Shown here piece after piece: positions 1-10,247 of a stretch of 64,000 nucleotides of DNA (position 1 is the first letter of the stretch; every line of letters starts with the position of its first letter). Location: positions 1,674,001 through 1,738,000 of the forward strand of contig NC_064653.1 in assembly GCF_001723175.1 (NCBI RefSeq). Direction: 5' to 3'. The position numbers and the translations under genes are program-made. The stretch is from Penicillium oxalicum. Taxonomy: Eukaryota > Ascomycota > Eurotiomycetes > Eurotiales > Aspergillaceae. The notes under the pieces were generated by a model. It saw nothing but the letters and a program-made list of their open reading frames with translations. It had not been told where the DNA came from and ran no database searches.

Positions 1-71
1 CCGATGCCCCTCCCCTCCCTTCCCTCTCCAATCGACTGACCGAGAAATTCAGAGCATCTTGACCGCCAATT

Positions 72-401
72 TTACAGGTCCTGGCTGGCAATCACACCAC
101 CGGCAAGCGTGATCGGAGCCTTGTTGGTGAAGTTGGGAATATCGGCAAAGATGGCGGGTGCTCCCTCCACCTCACGCGCCTTCTTGAGAGCCTCCTCGCT
201 TTCCCAGATCAAGGTGGCCACGATCAGATACTTGGAGGTTGCGCCCGTCAGATCGTTCTCATATCGGACCACGTTCCAGCTCTTCAGACCATGAGGACCC
301 CAAGTCTTGGCCACCAGGGGCATGTGGGTGCTCAGGTAGTAGTCGGTGTTGAACTCGGTGTCCGGCTCGTTCGGATACGCGACAATAGCGGTGTAAGGCA
401 T
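72..401 (-). CDS. EthD-domain protein (dimeric alpha/beta barrel)
   Basis: A complete intronless 109-residue protein. The start PYTAIVAYPNE, the motif YYLSTHMPLVAKTWGPHG near residues 21-38, and a hydrophobic strand pattern (YLIVATLIWES) match the EthD family, small ferredoxin-like alpha/beta barrels of about 100 residues that normally dimerise. The His of the THMPL segment is the usual conserved pocket residue. Known relatives sit beside oxidative degradation or aromatic-polyketide genes and act as accessory or small catalytic proteins, so the exact reaction cannot be read from sequence. The start is the first ATG of the open frame, and the frame closes with TAA after ASQDL. It is divergent from the dioxygenase gene to the right. 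The family call is firm; the role is not known. Confidence 0.88.
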   Translation of the reverse strand: MPYTAIVAYPNEPDTEFNTDYYLSTHMPLVAKTWGPHGLKSWNVVRYENDLTGATSKYLIVATLIWESEEALKKAREVEGAPAIFADIPNFTNKAPITLAGGVIASQDL

Positions 402-555
402 TTTGGGAGGGGGATGAATGAGGATGGAATTTGAGGTCTGGGAGTCTGGGAGAGAGAGAGAGAGAGGCTAAAATGAGATCACTTGGAACGGAGGAGATGA
501 GGATATTAGGTGGAACAGTAGGAGAAATACCTGTATACGATTGGGCTTTGTAGGT

Positions 556-579
556 GCGGTAGCGGTAGCGGTAGCGGTA
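556..579. repeat. (GCGGTA)4 hexanucleotide microsatellite
   Basis: Four perfect tandem copies of GCGGTA lie about 155 bp upstream of the EthD start codon. They are read directly from sequence. Six-base units of this kind vary in copy number between strains; no function is implied. Confidence 0.85.
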
Positions 580-1550
580 CACGCAGTCTAGTAATGAGGG
601 GGTCTACTAAGTGTAGTAGCGCGGGGTGAAGAAGTACGTAGCTTTTGTATTCGTTACCGGGCAGTTTGTTGAACCGCCTCGGGCTGCAGTCCACGCTGAT
701 TAATGCAATTGTCGGGTTCAGACACAGTGGAGACCGAGTGGATTCCAGCTGGTCAGGGACTGAACTGCTTTCTGATCGGATGATTCTCCCTTGTCCCTGG
801 GTCCTGCCAATTCAGCGGTCTCTTCACGCCGAGGTGGATTCAGGTGGCCAGCGGTGGATCGGAAGTACCCAATTGATCCTTGCGCTGGCCAGGCCGAGGT
901 CCGGCCCAACCGTTGCGGGAAGAAAGCAGCATCAACATCCACATCAACACGTTGATCACCTCGAGTCAAGCTGGACACGGTCCATTGATATTGGCTATGA
1001 GTTAGAGAAATGGAGGAGAATATGGAGGGGGAGGTATCCAGCCTCAATATTTCAGGCCCTGTACATGATGACCAGCTTACCACCCCCGGGTAGACTGGAC
1101 AAGTACTGTAGGTAGTGAGGTACACGCGTTCAGCTCGTTGAGCTGTTGGATTTATACCGGAGACCATATTATCAGCCTGAAAGAATACCGTCTGCTTTGA
1201 TCAATTCTTTCTGTCATCCTGATAAGATTGCAATATGAAGATTCTCGTATCGCCACATTCAACGGTGTGCTGTAGCCACCCAGCCGGACGTGTGTGTACC
1301 ACATGCACGTGTCGATCATACTAATTGAGACTCCCTCGAGACCAGTGACTATCAGTTGCCCAGCCCCGTTTATCCTTTGCCATGTCGGATTAAGCCTATG
1401 AAAGAGAGTAGATAGTTGGAACCATGATCCAATGACCAACCAATGCTTATCCCCCCGCCTATCCCCTATCCCCAATAACACGAGGGGAAACCGGACCCCC
1501 TGTGGTGAGTGTATATCGCAGCTTATCTTGGGACGCCCGCCTTATCATGC

Positions 1551-1576
1551 GATGCATGGCTTTCGAGCCATGCATC
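1551..1576. promoter_or_regulatory. Perfect 11-bp inverted repeat with TTCG loop upstream of dioxygenase
   Basis: GATGCATGGCT at 1551-1561 and AGCCATGCATC at 1566-1576 are exact reverse complements separated by TTCG. The element lies about 154 bp before the dioxygenase ATG, so it could be a palindromic protein-binding site or a hairpin in the 5' leader. Only the structure is seen; the regulatory role is inferred. Confidence 0.5.
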
Positions 1577-1729
1577 ATCCATGCGTCCGTTGTCTCGATT
1601 CCCCTCTTCTTTTCCTAACCTTGGTTCTCTTTTGTATTTCGATCGTTGAGTCTTCACTGTCACATCCCTCCGAAGAGCTCACACAGAATCAGACCAAGAT
1701 CGCCTCCGTCCCCAATATCCGCAGAAGAG

Positions 1730-2942
1730 ATGGCTGGCCCCCTCCAAGAGCTGAATCCGGTGTCAAATGCCGTATCCAAGGATGATCTCGTCATACCGGT
1801 AAGGCCTGGTCAAAGACATCTCTTGCGCCTGTCCTGTCTCCCCCCTCCCCTTCCCTCTACCAAAATGATCAAAGAGGACTCTTGGTGGAATCTCTGGACG
1901 TGGTTCTCTGGTAAAACTGTGAGGACCCTCTAACTCTACCCATCTACAGCTGATCGATTTTGGACCCTTCTATACCGGGACCCCCTCCGACAAGCATGCG
2001 GTCGCTCTGTCCATCACCAACGCGTTCAAATCATCCGGGTTCGTCTACCTAAAGAACCATGGCATTCCCCCCTCTGTAGTCTCGCGAGTCTTTGCCTCAT
2101 CAGCAGCCTTCTTCCGCCGCCCCCAAAGCCAAAAGGACGCTCTGGGCTGGACGACCCCACAGTCGAATCGCGGGTACGTCGCCATTGGGCGCGAGAAGCT
2201 CGCAACGGTGGAGGAGACAAGCCAGATGGAGACACTGCGGGGCACCGCGCCGGATATCAAAGAAACAATGGAGATCGGTCGCGAGGGAGTCGCCGGGCTC
2301 CCGAATCGATGGCCCGATCACCTGGATGAGGAAGGCAAGGACTTCAAAGCGACCATGTTATCCTTCTTTGATCTGTGTAAGGACCTGCACAAACAGGTGA
2401 TGAGCGCCATCGCATTGGGGCTGAATCTCCCCGAACACTTTTTCGACGAGTTTGTCGACGAAGGGGACAATAACCTCCGTCTCTTGCACTACCCTCCCGT
2501 GCGCAAGGATGTCTTTCAACAAAATCCTCATCAGGTACGTGCGGGTGAGCACAGTGATTACGGCTCGATCACGCTGCTCTTCCAGGATCGACATGGTGGA
2601 TTGCAGGTACGAAGTCCCAAGGGGACATTTGTGGATGCGACACCCATTCCCGACACCATCGTGGTCAACGCGGGTGACCTCTTGGCTCGCTGGTCCAATG
2701 ATACGATCAAGAGTACTCGACATCGTGTGATCGAGCCGCCCAAGCCAGAGGTGCAGGAGGGCGACGATTTGGCAGAGACGTACCCCTCCCGGTTCAGCAT
2801 CGCTTACTTTTGCAACCCGAACAATAACAAGCTGATCGAGGCCTTGCCCGGCACGTACGGTCAAGAGATGAACGTGTCGAAGAAATACGCCGACATCACG
2901 GCGGGTGATTACTTGGTCCAGCGTCTAACCGCTACGTATTGA
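1730..2942 (+). CDS. 2-oxoglutarate/Fe(II)-dependent dioxygenase, isopenicillin N synthase-like
   Basis: Two exons, 1730-1798 and 1950-2942, give 353 residues. The 151-nt intron has a GTAAGG donor and CTACAG acceptor and keeps phase 0. Without exon 1 the N-terminal strand (LVIPLIDFGPF) would be cut, so the ATG at 1730 is preferred. The iron ligands are visible: His224 and Asp226 in HSDYGS and His281 in TRHRVI. Arg304 and Ser306 in RFSIAYF bind the 2-oxoglutarate carboxylate in this family, and NHGIP near residue 60 is the typical N-terminal DIOX_N signature. Such enzymes oxidise small molecules in the cytosol using O2 and 2-oxoglutarate; the substrate is unknown. Neighbours are an EthD protein and a short-chain dehydrogenase, which suggests a shared oxidative pathway. 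Confidence 0.9.
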
Positions 2943-3264
2943 GGGCAATTGATCAGATCACCTTCCAAGTCCATGTGCCGCTACCGTGTGGGATTTCCCA
3001 GCCATGTGCGGTGCTGAATGATCCTGTGACCGGTCAGTCTGGATAACTTGGGAAATGGGCATGATTTCAATATCTTAATATTTCTCTTGGAATTTATGTA
3101 TATTGTATTGCTTTCGATATTTACAGGTTCTAGCTCCAGAGGAACCCCTTTTGAACAAGATTCCACCTTGCAGATGAGTCTCTCCCCCCGGAACACAACC
3201 AAAGATCTCATACAAAAAAGAGAGACAGGCGTTGGCCTTTTCTTTTTCTTTTTTCTTTTTCTTT
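2943..3264. other. Convergent intergenic region with pyrimidine tract
   Basis: This separates the 3' ends of the dioxygenase (+) and the dehydrogenase (-). A T-rich CTTTTCTTTTT-type tract at about 3236-3262 directly abuts the dehydrogenase stop codon, so that mRNA would carry an A/G-rich run just after its stop. No gene is visible. Confidence 0.6.
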
Positions 3265-4329
3265 TTAATAAGAGGTGGGCACAACACTCATCCGGCCTCC
3301 GTCGGTGACGAGCAGGTTCCCATTCACATAGCCGCCCGAGTTGCTTGCCAACCAGACGACCAGACCGGCAAAGTCTTCCTCGCTTCCCGCTCGAGTCAGG
3401 GGAATCATCTCCTTGGGGAAGGACCCCTCGGATATGCCCCCCATGACATGACTCTGGCCATGGGCGACAAAGACATTCTGGGCCATTTCGGACTGGTAGA
3501 GTCCCGGGACGATCCCATTGACTCGAATGTTGTAGGCGGCCAGACCAGTTGCCAGCATTTTGACCAGCTGATTCGTGCCAGCCTTGGAAGCATTATAGGC
3601 ATAGCTGAACGGAACCTTTCGCACAAAGCCGGCAATAGAGCTGGTGATGACGACCTGCGCCGTGGGTGGAGTCAGAACACCGTCCTGCGGCGCCGGACGT
3701 CGCTTGTTGGCCTCCTCCAATAGGGGCAAAAAGGCCAGTACGGTGTAGTAGGAACCAGTCACATTCACGTTGAGAACCTGGGTGAACTCCTCCATGGGGA
3801 CGTTGAACAACTCATCGCGAAGCTCAGTCAATGAGGGTGGTGTGCCATCTGCCTTGGGCTCCGGTGACCGCATCAGCGGGCCCAAGATTCCGCCATTGGC
3901 GAACAGGACGTCAACGTGAGTGGTTTGTGCCGCCACAGCTTGGTATGCAGATTCAAGCGACTCCTTTGACGTGATGTCGCATTGGACGGGAATGACGATC
4001 CCTGCAGGTGCGAGGGTTGCCGTCTCCCGGAGCGCATCTTCACGACGGCCAAGGACGAACACTTTTGCGGCGCCATTGATGGCCAGAGCGCGGGCCATGA
4101 TCCGGCCGAGACCTGTTCAGAGAGATGATTTTGTATGAGCCTGACCATTCTGGAATATTGTATGTTCATGGATCCCCAAGAAAAAAAAACCAAAAAAAAC
4201 AAGCAATAACGGCAAGAGCTTTCTTCTCCTTCTATGCGCCGAAGATCGTGACATACCACTGCCTCCGCCGGTGACGACTACCACGCGCCCCTGCACGGAG
4301 AAAAGGTTGGAAGCCTGGAGATGCGACAT
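3265..4329 (-). CDS. Short-chain dehydrogenase/reductase (classical SDR)
   Basis: Two exons, 4329-4257 and 4112-3265 on the minus strand, give 306 residues. The 144-nt intron splits the glycine codon of the nucleotide loop: the donor is GTATGT and the acceptor AACAG. The joined protein shows the Rossmann motif TGGGSGLG at residues 20-27, an NAG-type variant FANGG near 96-100, catalytic Ser182/183 in ITSSIAG, Tyr197 and Lys201 in YNASK, and a C-terminal NGNLLVTDGG. This is the classical FabG/RhlG-like SDR layout, cytosolic and NAD(P)H dependent. Without exon 1 the protein would lack its first beta strand, so the two-exon model is strongly preferred. The substrate is unknown. It converges on the dioxygenase and may work in the same pathway. 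Confidence 0.92.
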
Positions 4330-6448
4330 GGCTGGAAGGGGAGTCTCTTTTTGAGCTTAGGTGATGGAAGCCCTGCAGCTCGTTCGCGACTATTGACGAG
4401 AGGAAGGTCACTTGTTTTTGGAGGGTAAATCGCACTGCCCCCGCGATCGGGGACCCGTTTCTCCTCATTTCCCCTGCCGAATTCCCCCCACCGTGCGATC
4501 GGCGCTCCTCCGACTCTCCGAGGCAGCTCGACGCATGGTCGGCCACAAATGGTCGGCCCGGAAGCTTTTAGCCTGTAGCTGAAATCCTTCGGTCCAGATG
4601 AGCCACGCTGCTCGCACCATTCGACAAAGCGGAACGTGGCATCACAGGGAGAATTGATCCATTCAGATTGAGCGCAACTCCAGAAGCTGGATGCCTCGGT
4701 GTTTCTCCTCCATGTTCGCGACCGATCGTGAGGATGAGTAGGGTCGGAGACGGTGATGTGAGAATGGGCAAACGAGTGCAGGTCACGTGGCTTCCCTGAT
4801 CGTGTTCGCAGGTTATGTAGCAACTTGGTATTTGACGGTCCAAAGTAAGGACAGACGACCTCGTCTGTGGACGACAGGCCCACCTCGGAGGGTTACTACT
4901 TCACGGAGTCTTTATCCTGCTCTTGACGCTCCCTCACGACCCACCACCGCACTTCATTTTAGTCTGAACCTGGAGAGCGATCGAGGCGGGATCCTGTCCT
5001 ATTGGCTCGGCGTGGTCTAGATGTGAAAACGATTCTGTACAGATCGAGAATATTCAGGTTCTCCGTCAGGCCCTGAACGAAAAAGAAAAAAAAATCAAAA
5101 CCCCAGCTGTAGGTCCTGGATGAAGAAAATGATTGAACGGATCACAATTCCCACTTTTCATCTTGCCGTCTCTCCGCTTTCCCGACGGGATCTCGTTCAG
5201 ATCCCCGTTCCAAATCCCTTCCCAACGTGGTTCGGTGATTCCCCCCTTCGAGCTCGACGTCACCGTCGCGGCACCTGTCTCCACCATGAATCATTACTCA
5301 ACAGCTTTTCCATGTCACATCGCAGAAGAGTCATGCACTCGAGGGAGCTTGGAATGGGCTGCAGGGTATACCGATCGAATCGATCAACTACTGCAGGAGA
5401 TTCGGCCTGGGCGCAAAGCAAGATGGAGTCCACATACATCCCTGAAGCGTGTGTGTGTGCACGCATCAGGCGGGCGCAGCATCTACCCCAATGCCACAAG
5501 CTTTGGAACACGATGAGGACTCCGCTGAATGGAGATCGAGTCTATCTACCGACGCGTATGCAATCTGATCGGTAGATCCACGCACAATTTATCAGCAGAA
5601 CGCAACGTTATGCGTCGAACGATCCGGGACATCCGCCGCCCTCCTGGTCAGTATGATGATTACCTTATTCTGATGTATTCTCGCCACCAACTCAGAATCA
5701 GGATCTCGCGGGATGTCAGAAGGGAGTCGGGTAACATGCATGACAGCATGATGAACATGGCTCGCCAATCACTATCGGGACAACTGACTCCGTTGACTGC
5801 GAACATCGATATTCCCCATCCAAGAAAAGAGCAGGAATCTTCGCCGTTGCCTGCCGCACACGCATGCGTGGTCTTGTCGTGAGCAATTGACGACTGGGAT
5901 CGTATTCCGCGTGCCTGTGTGCCTCCCCACCCTGCTCCTCTCTGTACCCAGAGGGAAAACTGCTCGCTGTCTATGACTGACTTCAATCTTGAGGCGTCTC
6001 CACTGGATCACATCGCCCTGCAGTCGTGGTCCGACGCGTTAGGCAATTGGCTAGAGGTCGTTGACTTCATGGTCAGCGGGTGTAACGCGCGAATACGAGT
6101 CCATGGCCGCATGTCCAACGTTGAGAATCGTCGTGTCGATGTAGCCAATTTGCCCCTTCAAGTTCCTGAGCAATGGCGCAATGCGCTTTGGATCCTGGCT
6201 GGGGCAAGTTCATGAGTCGTCACCGACATCGATGATCTAGGAATCATCGAAAGCTGATCCACTCTTTCTGAGTCGTGACCATCTAGTCCAACTACTACTA
6301 TATTATCTGAACTTCTGCCTCTGGCCTCCTTCGCTAATCCTTTTTTCCCATAAACCCAATCCAACTTTGAGCGTACTCCTGTCTCTTTCGACGAAAGAGA
6401 GATTATCCTCATACGGTCCACGTTTGAGCAAGTTCAACCGGCTCCATC
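4330..6448. other. 2.1-kb divergent intergenic region
   Basis: This lies between the start of the dehydrogenase (-) and the ferritin-like gene (+). Several overlapping open frames occur on both strands, but none shows a recognisable domain, and they mutually conflict. It probably holds both promoters. I see no repeat array or RNA gene. Confidence 0.55.
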
Positions 6449-7967
6449 ATGAAGTGGAACGCCTTTCCGCTTGCCGGCGCCGTGGGCTTCGCGCCCCTCG
6501 TGGCTGCTGGTCCCGCTGGCCCCCACGGGGTTGTAATTGCACGCCAACAGTCCGGCTCACAAACCGGCATGTCGGGCATGACGGCTTCCATGTCCGCCCC
6601 TCCTACTCGGAGCCACCCATCTTCTGTGGCACACACTCCCTTCAGCGGCACGCCCTACACCACCGGTGCAGTCACTGCGTCCTCTGTCGGGACCGGCATT
6701 CCTAAGGGCAGTATCTTGCCCGGTGCGACTACGTATCCCAGTAATGGCCAGTTGAACAACCCCGAGCCTGCTCCGTATGTGCCCGCTGGAGGCCTTGGTA
6801 CCAACGGGAGCATTCCCGTGTACAATGCGAAGAGCGACTTTGACTTTGAATCCTTGGTAAGACAACGCCCTAACCACTTGGCATTGTGTGTATGTGTGTG
6901 GCACAACGTGCTGACCCGAGCTTTTTTAGGCCCTCGCGCTTTACCAGGAATGGATCGAGCTTGATCTGTTCCAGGACGGTCTGAGACGCTTCTCCGACGA
7001 GGACTTCCGGGCTGCGGGATTGAGCCAGGCAGACCGCGACCTCATCGCCTTTATGGCCGAGCAGGAAGTTGGTCACGCAACCTTGATCAGCAACATCCTC
7101 GGTGATCGAGCACCCCAGCAGTGCTCCTACAACTATCCGTACACCAATGTGGCCGAGTACCTCGACTTCTGCCAGAAGCTGACTCGCTTCGGCGAGTCTG
7201 GTGTCTACGGATTCCTCGCTCATTTGGACTCCCGTGAGGCCGCCAACCTGCTGACCCTCTCTATTACCACCGAGGCTCGCCAGCAAATGATCTTCCGTCA
7301 GTTCCAGGGTCTCTTCCCCATGCCGGTCTGGTTCGAAGTTGGCATTCCCCAGTCCTGGGCCTGGACTCTGCTGGCTCCGTACATCTCCTCCTGCCCGGAC
7401 AACCAAACCCGCCTGGCATGGCAGAACTTCCCCGGGCTGCAGGTCCTCAATCAGCCCAGCATTGCCACTGCAGGCAACGCTACCGCCCCGATGAACAACA
7501 CCCTTGGCCCTGCCGCCAACGTTGTCCGCGGCAACAGCACTGGGAACCAGCCCATCACCAGTGACAACGGTGGAAGTGGTGCCCTGGTCACCCACGACAC
7601 CGGTGCTCTCTCCTACCCCGGCCGCAAGGTCTACCTGGAGTGGCAGCAGCCCGGCCAGCAAGTTGGCCCCAACAACAGCTACGTGACCAACACTACCGCT
7701 GGAGCGGGCAAATACGTCGCCTGGGTCTCGCAGCTCAATGTCACTTACTCTCCCTTGACCGTCACCTATAGCAACCCTGGCAATGGCACAGTCGGGGGCC
7801 GTGGATACACCGTTCAGCCCGATCTGGAGACCTTCCAGGGCGACCCCGCCATCAACGGCACCATCTTCATTGCCATCACCGATGCCGACATGTACCTGTC
7901 ACCATTCAACTTGAGCCTGATCAACCCGCATGTTGTTGCCGGTCCTGCCATCTACCAGGCTGGCTAA
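6449..7967 (+). CDS. Secreted ferritin-like domain protein, Rds1 type
   Basis: Two exons, 6449-6856 and 6930-7967, give 481 residues. The 73-nt intron has a GTAAGA donor and a TTTTTTAG acceptor, phase 0. The protein opens with a signal-peptide-like stretch (about residues 1-21), then a Ser/Thr/Pro/Gly-rich linker of about 100 residues. A ferritin-like helical domain follows (about residues 125-290) with AEQEVGHATLISN, an E-x-x-x-H pattern typical of the Ferritin_2/Rds1 group. The C-terminal third is Asn/Thr rich with several NxT/S sites. Fission yeast rds1 is a stress-regulated relative; fungal homologues are reported as stress or starvation responsive and secreted or wall associated. Metal binding is plausible but unproven. 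Alanine, glycine and serine content rises sharply before the domain, consistent with a mucin-like linker. Confidence 0.85.
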
Positions 7968-8632
7968 GGGAATGAGCGGTGCAAGCAGTCATGACCCTGC
8001 ACGTGAACTCATAGGAGATTTTTTTTTTCAATCTTCCGTTAGGAAGTGCTTTGACTCGCTGCTTTATGGATGAAATTTTGGAGTAGACATGTGTGTTACG
8101 TTATTGGACTAGGGGATAAACTGGGATTTGGATCTATTGACCTAATATTCGGGCTTAATGGATAGTTGTTATTAATCAATGGGTGTCTAAATTTGATTTT
8201 TTGACTCTCTGCACTCTTTTGCTTCATGACAATTTCAATCTAGAAGAGTTTAGCGAACCAAGAGTTCTTTTGAAGCTCGTCGACTCAAAGGCATCGTAAA
8301 AAGGGAATATTCTGTCTCGGTGCGATTCATGCTAGCATGAAGGTGGCCTTCAAGTCATAAAAAAAATAGTTCGTCCGGCGGTCTTTTCACTTCAAAGTCG
8401 TGAATAGTCTAAATTTAAACCCATTTGTATACTTCATCAAACGTCTTACTACCGAAACTTTAAAGTACCCGACTATGCCAAGAATGCCAAACCCCTGACA
8501 ATTCGAGCTTTGACACCCGATCGACCGAGTCTCTGACCTGAGGAGTCGACCCACCCGGTCGCGTGTTATTTTTATAATTTCCATCCGCTTCTCCTCTCTC
8601 GCGCTCGCCATCGACCTCCTCCACCTTGGCTC
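7968..8632. other. Intergenic region, AT-rich
   Basis: This follows the ferritin-like gene and leads into the next gene on the same strand. It is visibly richer in A+T than the flanking coding DNA. A 16-bp perfect palindrome centred on CTAG lies at 8326-8341, which is within chance expectation for this window. No gene is seen. Confidence 0.55.
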
Positions 8633-9601
8633 ATGGACGCTCCCCGGAATCGAAAGCAGCGCCGGGCTGCTGCCGCGGCCGCGAATACCACCGAGACGAC
8701 CTCTGAACATCCCGACATTCCGCTCGCGCTTCCTGACCGCAGCCAAGATGGCAAGCGCGATACACCGACTTTATATGACATCATCGAGCAGCGACAAAGG
8801 GAGCTCCTGAAGCAAGCGGAGAGTCTGAATAGCCAGTCGGCGCCGGGGAGGAGCCATATCCCATCGTCTCGATCATCGGGGACACGGATCGTGACGGTCG
8901 ACGAGTCGGGAAACCTGGTGGATGCGGATGGCAAGATTGATAGTGAGCTGTTGGCGGGCAAAAGGGAGGGAGGGCGACGAATGCAGAAACAACAGCGCAA
9001 TGCGGCGTCGAAAGTAGACGGTGACGATGGCGAGGATGAGGAAGACGCCGAGATTGAGGTTGACGATCAACCTCTGCCTCCTCTCATTGATACAATCTTG
9101 CTCTCTATTCCATTGACCACGCTCCACTTGACCCTCGCCTACCTTGCTGCTCATCAATACGCGGAATCCACCAATGTCCCGGCTCTGATCAAGGAATCTA
9201 TCTCGATCACATTCCCTTTACTCAGCTTCCTTGTTCATCTCATGCACGGTCACATCGTCTCGTTCAGATTGCATCACCGTCTCGGCTTTCTCACCGCGAC
9301 CTCCCAGCCCATTGCAGTACTCCCGCTGACTCGAGAAAAGTTCTCCATGTCTTTTCTACGACGGTTGCTTTTCCCGCCGACTGCACGAACGATCATGTTG
9401 TTGCCGATTGCGGCTTTGCTAGGTGCACATTTGGTCGCGGTGACGAATGGGGAGCCATATTACGCGGTGATGAAGAAGGCGCCTGCGTATGGTACCATGT
9501 GGATTTGGTGTATCTTGGAAATGTCCTTTGGGCCGGCGGTCCTGGGAGCGTTGGGTCCCTTGGTTTGGGGAGTTTATTGGAAGGGATATGGAATTTTCTG
9601 A
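8633..9601 (+). CDS. Fungal four-helix integral membrane protein (DUF7719-like)
   Basis: An intronless 322-residue frame. The first ~145 residues are hydrophilic: a basic start (RNRKQRRAAAAA), a helical segment rich in E, Q and L (near 47-65), and an acidic patch DGDDGEDEEDAEIEVDD near 128-144. Four hydrophobic segments follow, at about 150-175, 183-208, 250-270 and 290-317, the last ending VWGVYWKGYGIF. The order (disordered acidic N-terminus, then a C-terminal membrane domain of four helices) fits a conserved fungal family of unknown function that I associate with DUF7719. No catalytic motif is visible. No targeting peptide is seen, so the protein could sit in the ER or another internal membrane. 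Confidence 0.8.
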   Translation: MDAPRNRKQRRAAAAAANTTETTSEHPDIPLALPDRSQDGKRDTPTLYDIIEQRQRELLKQAESLNSQSAPGRSHIPSSRSSGTRIVTVDESGNLVDADGKIDSELLAGKREGGRRMQKQQRNAASKVDGDDGEDEEDAEIEVDDQPLPPLIDTILLSIPLTTLHLTLAYLAAHQYAESTNVPALIKESISITFPLLSFLVHLMHGHIVSFRLHHRLGFLTATSQPIAVLPLTREKFSMSFLRRLLFPPTARTIMLLPIAALLGAHLVAVTNGEPYYAVMKKAPAYGTMWIWCILEMSFGPAVLGALGPLVWGVYWKGYGIF

Positions 9602-10247
9602 CATGTCTCTCTAACAATAGAAGGGCATTGATAAACCTGCACGTCGTGATTGATTCGTTGGAGAGAACCAAAGAGAAATACGGAGCTGAGGGAAAAGTCC
9701 TTGGGACTGAGTGCTCTTAGTCGCGGTAGTGCGAAAAACTGCCTAGCAGTGAGCACCGGGTCTTTTTTTTTGTTTTTTTTTCTTTCTCAGCCAGCATCTT
9801 TGAAGGTACGAGGGCGAGCACCAATAGGTGTGTTCTGCAGTACTCGAGATGCAAATCTTGATAGTACAAATGACATGTCAGCTCGGGTGCGGAGCAGGTT
9901 GTACGATGCGTGACTAGGACGATGTCACTCAAGAGCTTCATCGGCCACGGGAAAATCAAGTCACGCTTACGACGAGGCATGTTGGACAATAGGCAGCCTT
10001 TCATCTCCTACCGCTTGTAGCTACCAAGGTGAACAAGAACGGCACAAACTTGTTTCTCTTTACAAGAGCATGCAGGTTTCAAGCAGGATGCATCCATCGG
10101 ACTTTTAGCGCGTCTACTACGGAATCCCCCCCCCCCCCCCCCCCCCCACAACATGACACTTTGGTTCTTCGAGTACTCTAGGTCCATCACGAGGGATCCT
10201 CTCCTATCAAGTCAACTCGACGAAAAAACAGGGCGTGACTCATGTTT
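9602..10247. other. Convergent intergenic region with C22 tract
   Basis: This separates the membrane-protein gene (+) from the 3' end of the nitrilase (-). It contains a run of 22 C at 10126-10147 and T-rich stretches at about 9763-9782. No gene is supported. Confidence 0.6.
10126..10147. repeat. Homopolymer run C22
   Basis: Twenty-two consecutive C on the plus strand, about 100 bp downstream of the nitrilase stop codon. Read directly; the true length may vary because such runs are hard to sequence. Confidence 0.85.

Larger units (their letters stand above)
402..1729. other. Divergent intergenic region between EthD gene and dioxygenase gene
   Basis: No gene is supported here. The stretch holds a GA dinucleotide run near 451-472, four tandem copies of GCGGTA at 556-579, and a perfect hairpin at 1551-1576 (listed separately). 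Short open frames on both strands overlap one another, lack family-like composition and look random. It probably contains the promoters and 5' leaders of both flanking genes. Confidence 0.6.

Noticed and set aside
4278..4883. 201-residue minus-strand frame upstream of the dehydrogenase
   Set aside because: It overlaps the first dehydrogenase exon and promoter and lacks domain-like sequence.
6870..7661. 263-residue minus-strand open frame
   Set aside because: Antisense to the ferritin-like gene, produced by biased codon use on the coding strand.
8326..8341. 16-bp perfect palindrome
   Set aside because: About one such palindrome is expected by chance in 64 kb, and nothing else supports a function.
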